This document shows positions 49,803 to 61,704 of a stretch of 64,000 nucleotides of DNA, one piece after another; within the stretch, counting starts at the first letter, position 1; every line of letters begins with the position of its first letter. Both the position numbers and the translations under genes were made by a program. The notes under the pieces are model-generated. The model saw nothing but the letters and a program-made list of their open reading frames with translations, made no database searches and was not told the DNA's origin. This stretch comes from Lasioglossum baleicum (taxonomy: Eukaryota; Arthropoda; Insecta; Hymenoptera; Halictidae): the NCBI RefSeq assembly GCF_051020765.1, contig NC_134929.1, positions 5,668,786-5,732,785 of the forward strand, written 5' to 3'.

Positions 49803-50166
49803 CATGCCGTAGGTATATAAATAGTAGGCTGGCAGCCAGATTCCTACGTACAGCCTCTCGAATCTTCTGCTGCATCTGTTGACCTTGCTGACGCTTAAAT
49901 GCGTAATTGCGCGATGCCTGGTAATTCTTCCTCGCTCGCGACCCACGGGTCTGCTGTCTACCCGAGGGATTTCGCGTCGACTCCGTCCGCTTGAAACGAA
50001 GCTCCTCAAAGCCGTCTCTGCTTGGATGAGACTCCTCCTCCACCTTGCGACCAAAGTCGGAACGCGTTGTCGTTATATTAATGGCGGGTCTGTAATCAAT
50101 ATCCAAATAACGGAGATAAATTATTCCTCGATAACGTAAAAATATGAACTCATGTTGAAGCGTCAT
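49792..50166 (-). CDS. Unrecognised 124-residue basic frame
   Basis: The centre is rich in Arg, Gln, Ser and Glu (VEEESHPSRDGFEELRFKR; KRQQGQQMQQKIREAV). The DNA from about 49840 to 50095 is more GC-rich than its flanks. It resembles nothing I can name. It may be a fragment of an exon or of a retroelement; an isolated chance frame is possible. Confidence 0.25.
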   Translation of the reverse strand: MTLQHEFIFLRYRGIIYLRYLDIDYRPAINITTTRSDFGRKVEEESHPSRDGFEELRFKRTESTRNPSGRQQTRGSRARKNYQASRNYAFKRQQGQQMQQKIREAVRRNLAASLLFIYLRHAIY

Positions 50167-50982
50167 TTTGTGTTGAAAAAACCTTGTAATTTCATATACG
50201 TATATGCGGATCTAGCGATATGTGTGCCACCGCATTCTCGCACAGGCACGCCGGCATCCGTAATTGGACAAAAAATTGGTACTTCAAACTTTTTTTTTGC
50301 TATATATATATACAGGGTGTCCCAAACTAAGTGTAAGTCCCGGAAATGGGAGGTTCCTGAGACCATTCTAAGAGACATTTTCCTTTGCACCAATGTCAAC
50401 TGCGGCTTTGTTTAGGAGTTATTAACGAAAAACACGGACCAATCAGAGCGCGCCCTGGCCCGCCGCGCCGCGCCGCGCGGGCAAGCGAGTGTCGGTGGTA
50501 CGCCGTGACATCGCAACGAACAAGAGTTTCTCGATTATGTGAATGCTCTCCGATTTCAATGAGCTTTGGATATGTGGTCAAGATCATTATTCTGAACAAC
50601 ATTTCTCTTTAGACTTTTTGGCGATCGGCTTTAGTTTACGAGATTATCGCGAGAAACTTTACTTGTAAATCCATGGGATCGATGTACTACTAGCTTCTAT
50701 CCGATTTCAATGAGCTTTAGATATGTGGTCAAGACCATTATTCTGAACAACATTGGCTTTAGTTTACGAGGTTATCGTAAAACAAGAGAAGAAGCAGAAA
50801 CTGATTGTATTAAAAACTCACGTGTTCAACCGTAAATCCATTTGCTGCTTCGAAATGTGTGTCTTGAAATTTCTCCACACTCACAGTCACTGTTCACATT
50901 TGTCAACACATAGTTATGCACTAATAATAATTGCCATATCCCTTGTACTGCTGCACAAATCACAACAATCAGGTAATGCAAT

Positions 50983-53057
50983 CACTAGACCGCGGATTTC
51001 ATGAATTTGTAGCAAACATGAGTAGGTGCATTTTAATACAGTAGAGTGTAACCGTACTGCTTACACATCGAAACATCGCGCGAATCTATATCGATCCCTA
51101 CTGCGACGTTTGTGACGTCATGTGTCATCTCGTCATAGACAAGGATCGCGGGAGCGATCGACATAGATAAGAGGCTGCGTGCGCATCGATCCCCTCTTAA
51201 TTGCGATCGAAGGAGGTCGATGCGAGCAGCAGATTAATCACTCTACGTCTGGGCTCGATCCAGTAAGCACGTATGAGTCCCGCTGTCTTCCGCGTGAGAT
51301 TGCGAATCGTGTAAAGTTAAAATTGTCATTTCAAATAGCCAATAAGGCTGATAATTTTCTATTCAGTTGCTAGCCCGGCTCAAGGGAATTTCTAGTCGCG
51401 AAGAAGATTCAAATTGCGAATATTAAATTGTTAAATTGCGAAAATTATTCATTGAGAATTGTATTTGGAAGTCGCCAATAAGGCAAGTTATTTCCTTGTG
51501 TTCATTGCCCGGCAAAAGGGCATTTCTTGTCGCGTTGCGAGCTGTTAATGGAATTTGCTACACTTCGTGCAAAGTCTTGTTGACGATACGTTTATTTGAG
51601 CATATAAGCTCCGTTGACTTATAATTTAAATTGCGTGAAAGAGGCGATTTATTGAATTAGATTTCATCTGGTAGTGAAATTGCTCACTCTGTGCGTTGCA
51701 GGTTAACGGTCAAACTTATCAAAATTTAATAAAGATTTATCATAGAGAGCCGCCTTCTCACGTCGGTACACGAGGCTATCGATGTTTAATTCGCCAGTAA
51801 GCCATAGCAGGCATTGTGACTACCGCGATCACTTCTTAGAGCAGCGACTGATTGGTTCTTTATTTAAAGTAGAAAGGACTGCAATAAGATTAAAGTCGAT
51901 GCGTGCTGAGCTGGCGTCGATCGTCAGAATTGGGCTCCAAGCGAGTGAGAACCACGATCGCGCGAACCGTACGAAACTCCTTACACGCGTTCCTAGAGCG
52001 GTAGACTTTGTTTACGGTCTATGGTCGTCGCGTCTCTCTCTACCGTATTGTGGTCGTGTCGGATTCAGTAGCCGACCTTGCTTTTTTGTACGTCTGTAAA
52101 TTGTATAACGGTAGTTATACCGTGTATTCTCATCCACATCAATTTAACAGAATATATCTCACTTTTACCAGATATTGTCTCTCAACAATTATTCATATTT
52201 GTTGCAACCCTTCCGTCATCCAGTGCCTGGAGGCACGAACCTTCGTCAAGTTAACATTGGGTATCGTAACCTACCCGGTGTTAGAAGTATTACATTACTG
52301 TGTAGGTTGTGATTTCAAGACCGACACAGTGTGCTTTGCTCAGAACGGACAGCAGGAAGAATTCGCATATCGCCATGACCACGCTTTCGTGCTCTGCCTA
52401 GATATCCGTAATTCTTCACTACCAAGTTTGTTATTACCTGGTGTGCAGGAGCCGTTTGTCCTTCCCGGTATAATCCGGTAAGACCGTTCGTTTGCCTGAG
52501 TGTCACCAGCTGACTTTGAACAGGGTTTGTTCCTGTGTGTCCTGCTTAGAGCACGTAGTTGTTGGACGGTAAGGAGGCGCCACGGCCACGAAACCGTGCC
52601 CTGCCAGTCTCTTGTACCGTGCCAGACAACGAGGTGAATTCCGGGGCAAGTAGAGACAGATCGCCGTTTCCGTGGTATCCCGGTAGCTTTGATCGGTGTC
52701 GACTACTTCTGCCCAGAGTAATTTAACCAAAACTAACTCATTATAGCATTCGGTCTACGGACTACTCGCCACGTCCAGGTTATCGTGCACTGCCGAGTAT
52801 TCTCGTTGTATCGAACTACGATAGTGAGTTTGCTGACGAATATTCACACACTAGCCTGTTAACTTCAATAAAATCCTACAAAGGGGAAGGTGAACAAAAG
52901 TCTGGTTACAAGAGAGATTAAAATAATTTCAAAACACCATAGTATTATTTTCAACTTCTTAAACTGATCACAGTGAGAATCAAATATCTGTCTGGCTCCT
53001 GTCCCTTGTAATAGCGGCAGCCAACATTAATTTTGCATAAAGATCCGCAGTCTAGTG
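50983..53057. repeat. Family-X MITE, left arm of B, split by the solo LTR
   Basis: CACTAGACCGCGGATTTC at 50983 and GATCCGCAGTCTAGTG ending at 53057 bound the MITE. Removing 51047-52914 restores a unit of about 207 bp like the three other copies in B and in its twin. Confidence 0.85.
51047..52910. mobile_element. 1864-bp solo-LTR-like insertion with AGAG target duplication
   Basis: It begins TGTAACCG and ends TGGTTACA (TG...CA with inverted TGTAACC/GGTTACA termini). It is flanked by AGAG on both sides (51043-51046 and 52911-52914). The matching arm of the twin element carries the empty site at about 55806-55815 (CAGTAGAGAGATT). TG...CA ends with a 4-bp duplication are typical of Gypsy LTRs. 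AATAAA signals occur at about 51729 and 52867. No polymerase coding is present; frames at 51782-52099 and 52008-52481 are unrecognised. It is long for an LTR, so a non-autonomous LTR derivative is an alternative. Confidence 0.8.
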
Positions 53058-53791
53058 ATTAGTTTAAATATCACTATCAAAAACACAGCTAATAGCAACC
53101 GTTAGCTTTGAATTGACAAGTCTTTGGAGATGTTCTCTCTACCGCGGCTCGAACGACACTGATTTTCCGCAAGATTTTTCTAAAAAATTTAGGAAGGGCA
53201 TTCAGAGTGTCGAAATTCGAAATGCACGCTGTAGCACGTTTACGAAAACGAAGGGACGGTTAGACGAAAAATAGGATACGAGAAGGACAGCTTAAAGATT
53301 TATGGCAATCACATGTTTAGTTTTTCCTGCAGATTGGTACGCAGAGTCGATGGGTAACCGTTCGAAAACGTCGTCTGTCCTTCTTTTAGAAAGTTTCTTA
53401 AGGAAGGTATAGGACAATAGGGATGGTACGCTGACCTGACATTTTTACCCCTTGCTGGGTAAAAGGACGGATGACGTTTTCGAACGCGCGGTTACCCATC
53501 GACTCTGCGTACCGATCTGCAGGAAAAACTAAACATGTGTTTGCCGTAAATCTTACAGCGGTCCTTCTCGCGTTCTGTTTTTCGTCTAACCGTCCCGTCG
53601 TTTTCGTAAACGTGCTACAGCGTGCATTTCGAATTTCGACACTCTAAATGCCCTTCCTAAATTCTTTAGAAAAATCTTGCGGAAAATCAGTGTCGTTCGA
53701 GCCGCGATAGAGAGAACATCTCCAAAGACTTGTCAATTCAAAGCTAACGGTTGCTATTAGCTGTGTTTTTGATAGTAATATTTAAACTAAT

Positions 53792-53998
53792 CACTAGACT
53801 ACGGATTTTTATGCAACATTAATGTTGGCTGCCGCTATTACAAGGGACAGGAGCCAGACAGATATTTGATTCTCACTGTGATCATTTTAAGAAGTTGAAA
53901 ATAATACTATGGTGTTTTGAAATTATTTTAATCTCTCTACTGTCTTAAAATGCACCTACTCATGTTTGCTGCAAATGCATGAAATCCGCGGTCTAGTG
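53792..53998. repeat. Family-X MITE, right arm of B
   Basis: 207 bp, CACTAGACTACGGATTTT to CCGCGGTCTAGTG. It is the mirror image of the copy in the left arm. Confidence 0.85.
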
Positions 53999-54420
53999 AT
54001 TGCATTACCTGATTGTTGTGATTTGTGCAGCAGTACAAGGGATATGGCAATTATTATTAGTGCATAACTATGTGTTGACAAATGTGAACAGTGATTGTGA
54101 GTGTGGAAAAATTTCAAGGCATCAGTGTGAAATAAACATAAGAATTATTTATCGATTCGAAAGTGAAAGTGAAATTCTGGATCGTCGACTTGACCGCGCA
54201 TCCCTTAGGCCTTCTACCACCGGCTGTGCAGTTCGTCGACCTGGCCGTACGTCCCTTGACTTTCGGTACTGCCGTATACCTGAAGACATCTGTGCAGTTC
54301 GTCACCGAGTGACCCAGTGACACACATTTCGAAGCAGCAAATGGATTTACGGCTGAATACGTGAGCTTTTAATTCAATCAGTTTCTGCTTCTTCTCTTTT
54401 TTTACGATTATCTCGTAAAC

Positions 54421-54800
54421 TAAAGCCGATCGCCAAAAAGTCTAAAGAGAAATGTTGTTCAGAATCATGGTCTTGACAACGTATCCAAAGCTCATTGAAA
54501 TCGGATAGAAGCTAGTAGTACATCGATCCTATGATTTACAAGCAAAGTTTCTCGCGATAATCTCGTAAACTAAAGCCGATCGCCAAAAAGTCTAAAGAGA
54601 AATGTTGTTCAGAATCATGGTCTTGACAACGTATCCAAAGCTCATTGAAATCGGATAGAAGCTAGTAGTACATCGATCCCATGATTTACAAGTAAAGTTT
54701 CTCGCGATAATCTCGTAAACTAAAGCCGATCGCCAAAAAGTCTAAAGAGAAATGTTGTTCAGAATAATGATCTTGACCACATATCCAAAGCTCATTGAAA
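54421..54800 (-). repeat. 150-bp tandem repeat in the right arm of B
   Basis: TAAAGCCGATCGCCAAAAAG starts at 54421, 54571 and 54721, an exact 150-bp period. The left arm (50560-50770) holds only one complete and one shortened unit. The arms therefore differ in copy number although they otherwise mirror each other. Confidence 0.9.
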
Positions 54801-55746
54801 TCGGAGAGCATTCACATAATCGAGAAACTCTTGTTCGTTGCGATGTCACGGCGTACCACCGACACTCGCTTGCCCGCGCGGCGCGGCGCGGCGGGCCAGG
54901 GCGCGCTCTGATTGGTCCGTGTTTTTCGTTAATAACTCCTAAACAAAGCCGCAGTTGACATTGGTGCAAAGGAAAATGTCTCTTAGAATGGTCTCAGGAA
55001 CCTCCCATTTCCGGGACTTACACTTAGTTTGGGACACCCTGTATATATATACAGGGTGTCCCAAATGTGGTGTACTTAATTGAAATGGGAGGTTCCTGAG
55101 ACCATTCTAAGAGACATTTTCCTTTGCACCAATGTCAACTGCGGCTTTGTTTAGGAGTTATTAACGAAAAACACGGACCAATCAGAGCGCGCCCTGGGCG
55201 GCCGCGCCACACCGCGCCGACAAGCGAGTGTCGGTGGTACGCCGTGACATCGCAACGAACAAGAGTTTCTCGATTATGTGAATGCTCTCCGATTTCAATG
55301 AGCTTTGGATATGTGGTCAAGATCATTATTCTGAACAACATTTCTGTTTAGACTTTTTGGCGATCGGCTTTAGTTTACGAGATTATCGCGAGAAACTTTA
55401 CTTGTAAATCCATGGGATCGATGTACTACTAGCTCCTATCCGATTTCAATGAGCTTTGGATATGTGGTCAAGACCATTATTCTGAATAACGTTTCTCTTT
55501 AGACTATTTGGCGGTTGGCTTTAGTTTACGAGATTATCGTAAAAAAAGAGAAGAAGCACAGAAACTGATTGTATTAAAAACTCACGTATTCAGCCGTAAA
55601 TCCATTTGCTGCTTCGAAATGTGTGTCTTGAAATTTCTCCACACTCACAATCATTGTTCACATTTGTCAACACATAGTTATGCACTAATAATAATTGCCA
55701 TATCCCTTGTACTGCTGCACAAATCACAACAATCAGGTAATGCAAT

Positions 55747-55953
55747 CACTAGACCGCGGATTTCATGTATTTGTAGCAAACATGAGTAGTTGCATTTTAA
55801 TACAGTAGAGAGATTAAAATAATTTCAAAACACCATAGTATTATTTTCAACTTCTTAAAATGATCACAGTGAGAATCAAATATCTGTCTGGCTCCTGTCC
55901 CTTGTAATAGCGGCAGCCAACATTAATGTTGCATAAAGATCCGTAGTCTAGTG
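55747..55953. repeat. Family-X MITE, left arm of A
   Basis: 207 bp, CACTAGACCGCGGATTTC to CCGTAGTCTAGTG, containing the uninterrupted CAGTAGAGAGATT site. Confidence 0.85.
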
Positions 55954-56662
55954 ATTAGTTTAAATATTACTATCAAAAACACAGCTAATAGCAACCGTTA
56001 GCTTTGAATTGACAAGTCTTTGGAGATGTTCTCTCTACCGCGGCTCGAACGACACTGATTTTCCGCAAGATTTTTCTAAAGAATTTAGGAAGGGCATTTA
56101 GAGTGTCGAAATTCGAAATTCACGCTGTAGCACGAGAACGACGGGACGGTTGGACGAAAAACAGGATACGAGAAGGACCGCTGGCAATCACATGTTTAGT
56201 TTCTCCTGTAGATTGGTACGCAGAGTCGATGGGTAACCGTTCGAAAACGTCGTCTGTCCTTCTTTTAGAAAGTTTCTTAAGGAAGGTATAGGACAATAGG
56301 GATGCTACGCTGACCTGACATTTTTACCCCTTGCTGGGTAAAAGGACGGATGACGTTTTCGAACAGTTACCCATCGACTCTGCGTACCAACCTGCAGGAA
56401 AAACTAAACATGTGTTTGCCACAAAGCTTACAGCGGTCCTTCTCGCATTCTGTTTTTCGTATAACCATCCCGTCGTTCTCGTGCTACAGCGTGCACATTT
56501 CGAATTTCGACACTCTAAATGCCCTTCCTAAATTCTTTAGAAAAATCTTGCGGAAAATCAGTGTCGTTCGAGTCGCGATAGAGAGAACATCTCCAAAGAC
56601 TTGTCAATTCAAAGCTAACGGTTGCTATTAGCTGTGTTTTTGATAGTAATATTTAAACTAAT

Positions 56663-56869
56663 CACTAGACTACGGATCTTTATGCAACATTAATGTTGGC
56701 TGCCGCTATTACAAGGGACAGGAGCCAGACAGATATTTGATTCTCACTGTGATCATTTTAAGAAGTTGAAAATAATACTATGGTGTTTTGAAATTATTTT
56801 AATCTCTCTACTGTATTAAAATGCAACTACTCATGTTTGCTACAAATACATGAAATCCGCAGTCTAGTG
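56663..56869. repeat. Family-X MITE, right arm of A
   Basis: 207 bp, CACTAGACTACGGATCTT to CCGCAGTCTAGTG. Mirror copy of 55747-55953. Confidence 0.85.
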
Positions 56870-57810
56870 ATTGCATTACCTGATTGTTGTGATTTGTGCA
56901 GCAGTACAAGGGATATGGCAATTACTATTAGTGCATAACTATGTGTTGACAAATGTGAACAGTGATTGTGAGTGTGGAAAAATTTCAAGGCATCTGTGTG
57001 AAATAAACATACGAATTATTTATCGATTCGAAAGTGAAAGTAAAATTCTGGATCGTCGACTTGACCGCGCATCCCTTAGGCCTTTTATCACCGGCTGTGC
57101 AGTTCGTCGACCTGGCCGGACGTCCCTTAGCTTTCGGTACTGTCGTATACCTGAAGACATCTGTGCAGTTCGTCACCGAGTGACCCAGTGACACACATTT
57201 CGAAGCAGCAAATGGATTTACGGCTGAATAAGTGAGGTTTTAATACAATCAGTTTCTGCTTTTTCCCTCGTTCGGGTAAAGTTGCCGTAAGTCGGGTAAA
57301 GAGATCCACCCATATGAATTGACAAGTAAAGTTCTTCCGACCGACAAAAACTGTAAAGGGTAATGTTGTTCAGAATCATGGTCTTGACAACATATCCAAG
57401 GCTCATTGAAATCGGAGAGGAGATAGTTCAGATAGTACATCGATCGATTTACAATTACAAGTTACTTATCGCGTAAACTAAAGCCAGCCGACAAAAACTG
57501 TAAAGGGAAATGTTGTTCAGAATCATGGTCTTGACAACATATCCAAAGCTCATCCAAATCGGGGAAGATTCACATAATCTCGAGAAACTCTTGTTCGTTA
57601 CGGCATCGCGGCGTTACACCGCGCTCGTCTCCCGGCGCGCCGGGCTGAACGTGCCATCGCGCGTCTAGGGCGCGCTCTGATTGGTCCGTGTTTTTCGTTA
57701 ATAACTCCTAAACAAAGCCGCAGTTGATATTGGTGCAAAGGAAAATGTCTCTTAGAATGGTCTCAGGAACCTCCCATTTCAATTAAGTACACCACATTTG
57801 GGACACCCTG

Positions 57811-58322
57811 TATATATATATATATAGACTTGCACCGTGCAGTCGTATTAGGTCCACCACATTTTCCGGGTACTACGCTGTAAAATCTTCCCCTCAAAAT
57901 AGCAGGAAGTACAGCCGGTATCGCTGAGGATTGCTGAGCACCCACCTTCCTCTTCACTCACGAATGAGTTGCTTCCCACGTCGAAAGAACTTCCTGAACT
58001 TGAACTCATGATTGAACTCACTACACTGATTAATAATAATATTCACAATGTGTCACGGAACACACAGAACACTTCTTTAACTGGTACTAAATATATTTAG
58101 TACTTTTGCACTCTACTATCTATGTGAATGATTGCATAAGCAAAGTAACCGCGACGGTTAAAAAAAAATATTTTTAAATAAAGGAAAAGAAATGGTGATT
58201 ATAATTGATTAATAAAGTTTAAAAATTTAACAATCCAGTACGAACTTATGCAATCATTTGATATTTAACAAAAAATTATAATCTCTAAACAAGCTCTCCG
58301 ATACTCTCTACGCGAATGCTTG
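57811..58322. other. Stretch without a supported gene
   Basis: A TA microsatellite opens it. A minus-strand frame of 64 codons (57763-57957; IPAVLPAILRGRFYSVVPGK) is more GC-rich than its flanks but unrecognised. The rest is AT-rich. Confidence 0.45.
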
Positions 58323-58330
58323 CTAAGAAC

Positions 58331-58583
58331 CAGTGATGCCAGAATCATGGGTCGTGGGTTTTTTCCCCTCCGCTCGTTCAGCCGACTCGACCCCCCACTA
58401 TGACGCACTGTCGTCGCCACGTTGCTTCTACTGCGCACGCGCTACACACGAACGTATCTGTATCAGAGTATCTCGGCAGAGTAGACGACGGTGCGTGGCG
58501 ACGAAGGTGCGTCAGAGTGGGGGGTCGAGTCGGCTGAGCGAGCGGAGGGGAAAAACCCACGACGCGTGATTCTGGCATCACTG
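58331..58583. mobile_element. 253-bp hAT-type MITE with CAGTGATGCCAGAATC ends
   Basis: A perfect 8-bp duplication CTAAGAAC (58323-58330 and 58584-58591) flanks the ends CAGTGATGCCAGAATC and GATTCTGGCATCACTG. The arms pair for about 110 bp each. The ends are the same as those of the 3-kb palindrome at 43618, so both are probably moved by the same hAT transposase. Frames on both strands reading FSPPLAQPTRPP and similar are arm artefacts. Confidence 0.93.
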
Positions 58584-58779
58584 CTAAGAACTGATTCGCA
58601 GTTTTCTTCTCGAAGCGGCTCAACGCAGCAAGAAAACAAATGCCAAATTCGGAAAGAGAACGTTGAAAACAAACGCGACACGAGAGCAACGTTCGAAAGA
58701 ACGAGCGTAACGGCCAGAGCCAGAAATCCCTATTTCACATGTATCTAAAATTTAAGATCAAATAAAATATATTAATTGG

Positions 58780-59082
58780 TAGGGGTGTGCGAGATCCCGG
58801 TCGGGACGGGAATTTCTCGCGGGATTCCCGAAAGTCTCGGTATTCCCGAAAATATCTTTGATTCCCGACATTTTGAAATTTTCCATACTTCCAATAATTG
58901 CAAGAATCTGAAAGCCATTGTGTTCTCGAAGATTACATATCTTATTAGTCGGAAATGTTTATGTTAGTAATACTGTAGAAAGTAATTGCGAATAACGATA
59001 CTTTCGGGAATCCCAAATATTATTCTATATCCCGTACATTGTCGGGAATCCCGAAAATTCTCGGGAATCTCGCACACCTCTA
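58780..59082. mobile_element. 303-bp MITE with TAGGGGTGTGCGAGA ends
   Basis: TAGGGGTGTGCGAGATCCCG and its complement ending ATCTCGCACACCTCTA bound repeated GGGAATCCCGAAA words. The 8 bases on each side (TTAATTGG and GTTAATAC) do not match, so the duplication has decayed or the ends are slightly misplaced. A single related end (TTAGGGGTGTGCGAGATTGG) occurs at 59273. Confidence 0.8.
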
Positions 59083-59879
59083 GTTAATACTTAATTACTA
59101 TGGTAGATGACTAGAATGTGTTACATAAAAAGGAAAAGTACAAATACGAAACGGAGAAGAAAGTACAGGAGATGAACAAAATATAATACAACTAAAGATA
59201 CATGCACAGAACTAAAAATAGAAAAAAGAAGACAGGGGCGTACTGCAGGCTCGTTGCCTACGCTAATAATTATTAGGGGTGTGCGAGATTGGCGACCGAA
59301 CAGGGACCTGAGAAAAGAAAGCAGTCAGAGCGCCGCACTAAATTATGGCGATCAATTATTGCGTGCGAAATCAATGTAAAAAATTTTTTTTCTTTCTCCT
59401 TTCCGTTACTATTGTGTGAACTTCCGTTGCGAGCGTTCCACGGGCGAATTTTTTCTTCTTTTATTTTGTAATTAGTCTATTCTAGTACGAGCGTAATCAA
59501 GCGATTTTCTTGTTCCTTTTTTCGGCTATACCGTAGCAAGCTTAATCGAACGACTTCCTTGTTCGGCTTTACTGTTGCGAGCGAATCTTTTTCTTCCCGC
59601 TGGAATACATTACGCGTCACCGTGGGGCTCTCATGGATGTACCGCCTGAAGATGGACAGCTCATCAGCGAGTTAAACACGTTTGGAATCGGTACGGGAAG
59701 GGATCGTAGTCCAGACGCGACAAAGGCTGGTAGCCTACGTGCGCTGAAATCCTGAAACCTTCGCCGATAAGCCCGAAGACGAACCATGGTATCAGGAGGA
59801 AGCCGACCAAACGAAGGGTCTGGCCGGTTTCCATAATCAGTTGGCAGCAGGACTCTTCCATGCTAACACGTCCACCCCA

Positions 59880-60141
59880 CACCGTTATGGACCAGATGGG
59901 AAAGTGGAACTGTCATTTCGTCGGACGCGATCCGCATGGATTTCTGGAACGCGTCCACGAGCTCCAGAAGGCCTATCGATTAACGGACTTCCGGATGCTG
60001 GAGGGATTTCCCAAGCTGCAACGCCACCTCGACCGACAGATCGTCGACCGATACCAAGGTCCAAATGAGCCGATACGCTCCTACATAACTGCCATGACAA
60101 CCTTGCTGCGGAGATACAGAGGGTATTCTCGCGAACGATAG
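59880..60141 (+). pseudogene. Gypsy gag fragment (degenerate element)
   Basis: The frame reads WNCHFVGRDPHGFLERVHEL, then LLRRYRGYSRER, resembling the capsid segment of insect Gypsy elements (F.GRDP..FL.R..EL). Remnants of zinc knuckles (YWRCYQPGHS near 60357; FCSFCGREN near 60415) follow in shifted frames, as does a protease-like ALVDPGSVCSYV near 60575. Confidence 0.6.
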
Positions 60142-60726
60142 TTGGACGGTCTGTATTGCCATATGCGGGACAAGTTCTAACTAAAGATCAGAAGGAGCGA
60201 CTTCACAGACATCCATCAATTAATACAACATGTCGGAGAGGTTGAGGAGATACTCCGCAGAATGCATAGCGGAGCATTCTCAAGCCCGGTCAACCGTCAA
60301 CCAACTCGCAGGACCGCGCTAGCTGCCATCAGCTCGTATATCCGGAGCACCCATTATTGGCGGTGCTATCAGCCAGGGCACTCCACTTCAACTGCAAGAA
60401 TGAGCCCGTAAAGTTCTGCTCGTTCTGCGGCAGAGAGAACGTGCTGACGCGCGACCGTGCCCACGGGAGCACCAGGGAAACGAGCCACGGACCGGGCCCG
60501 TCTAGCCAGCGAACCGGCCCCCAAGATCTCCGATAACCGGAGCAGCTGTCACTGTCGGCAATTAGTGGAATAGAGCTCTCGTCGATCCAGGGTCGGTCTG
60601 TTCATATGTAAATACCATCATGGCTCGACAAAGTCCGAGACTCATCTAGACTGCAGCATTTCCGGAACCGGAATCATCAACGGCATCCCGAGTACTGTAA
60701 TCCAGGAAGGATGCCTGTACCATCAC

Positions 60727-60960
60727 GTGCTACACACACTCGACTTCGACGACGATCCAGCACCGGACGAGTGGAAACTGTGCGTAGCCACATGCGACCG
60801 CCCTCGCGTCCTCTGCGAATCCCACGACGATCCGTGCGCCGGCCACCTGGGGATGGCAAAAACTCGTCTCTGCCGCTTGTACCACTGGCTCGGAATGCTC
60901 CGCGACGGTCCGAACCTCCGAGAGCTGCCACAAACACAAGGCTCTCCAACAGTTACCAGC
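60727..60960 (+). pseudogene. Gypsy integrase zinc-finger fragment (degenerate element)
   Basis: HDDPCAGHLGMAKT followed by LYHWLGMLRDGPNL is the H2C2 finger region of Gypsy integrase with its Cys pair degraded. It is preceded by WKLCVATCDRPRVL, the typical linker between RNase H and integrase. Confidence 0.7.
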
Positions 60961-61167
60961 CAGCCTGATGCATGCCACACCTGTCGACCAGCTATAAGAG
61001 ATGGTCTACGCCGACCTAGTAGGGCCATTGCCACGATCCAGTGCGTGCAACACCACCCCGCTCATAATCCAAGATCGGTGCACAAAATGGATCAAACTAC
61101 GGCCCCTGGAGAAGGCCCACCGGATCGGCCATCACACGAGTCATCCGAGAACCCGTAGTCGTGCGCC

Positions 61168-61353
61168 GTGGTTGTTCGACCGTACTCGTTTACCGACAAC
61201 GGCCGTCAATTCATTGGAAACCAAGTCGAGCATGCGCTCAAAGAATGGGGCGTCAAACAGCAACGCACACCACCCTACGCTCCCCAGTGCAACCCGGTCG
61301 AGCGTGTAAACATGGTCGTCAAGACCATGATTAGCCAGAATACCGGCCGATGA
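61168..61353 (+). pseudogene. Gypsy integrase catalytic-core fragment (degenerate element)
   Basis: FTDNGRQFIGNQ and NPVERVNMVVKTMI hold the second catalytic Asp and the Glu, 34 residues apart. The first catalytic segment (VYADLVGPLPRS near 61001) lies in a different frame. Confidence 0.8.
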
Positions 61354-61704
61354 CAAGAAGCCTGGGATCTGTACTGCCCCAAGGTAGCATTCGTCTATAA
61401 CATGGACGACTACAGCGCCATAGGATACTCGCCAGCGTATCTCAACACAGGGAGGGAGCACATCCCGCCAGGGAGCCTACAATACTAGTCTGGTCCCTGA
61501 ACAATTACAGTTTGGAGCACCGTCTACGTCGTCTACGAGAAGCACGAGAGTTGCCTCGATGCAACACGGCCCGCAGCTTCCAGAACCAGCCGGAAGCAGT
61601 ACGACAAGCACCGACGAAACTGGGAACCGAGTGTCCGACAAAAAGGCGGAACGGAATGCAAAACCTTCCGAAAAGTACGCGGCCCGTTTACGGCACACCG
61701 CAGA

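Larger units (their letters stand above)
50313..55041. mobile_element. Giant foldback element B with CAGGGTGTCCCAAA ends
   Basis: The ends CAGGGTGTCCCAAAC and GTTTGGGACACCCTG are flanked by TA runs. Without the solo-LTR insertion its length is 2861 bp. The arms of about 1.3 kb pair around a centre near 53,420. From outside inward they hold a GC-rich segment (CGCGCCCTGG..GCGAGTGTCGGTGG), a 150-bp repeat block, a 207-bp family-X MITE, and an inner segment ending near a unique loop. Frames of 68-106 codons found as mirror pairs on both strands are arm sequences, not genes. Its twin at 55052 follows after ten bases of TA repeat. Confidence 0.9.
55052..57810. mobile_element. Giant foldback element A, twin of B
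   Basis: CAGGGTGTCCCAAATGTGG and its complement ending GGGACACCCTG bound 2759 bp. Internal order matches B: GC-rich segment, 150-bp block (two units in each arm, diverged on the right), 207-bp family-X MITE, inner segment and loop near 56,310-56,340. It lacks the solo LTR and so provides its empty site. The outer 35 bp differ from those of B (AATGTGGTGTACTT against AACTAAGTGTAAGT), so the two are separate subfamilies and not a simple local duplication. Confidence 0.9.

Noticed and set aside
50385..55351. Frames of 68-75 codons (MHQCQLRLCLGVINEKHGPI and its antisense) found four times
   Set aside because: They are repeated because they lie in the outer arms of the two giant foldback elements; no coding signal beyond repetition.
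59289..59306. Possible vertebrate-type retrovirus, because of the tRNA-Lys-like primer site
   Set aside because: The coding remnants are insect Gypsy gag and integrase. tRNA-Lys priming also occurs in insect elements, so no retroviral origin is implied.
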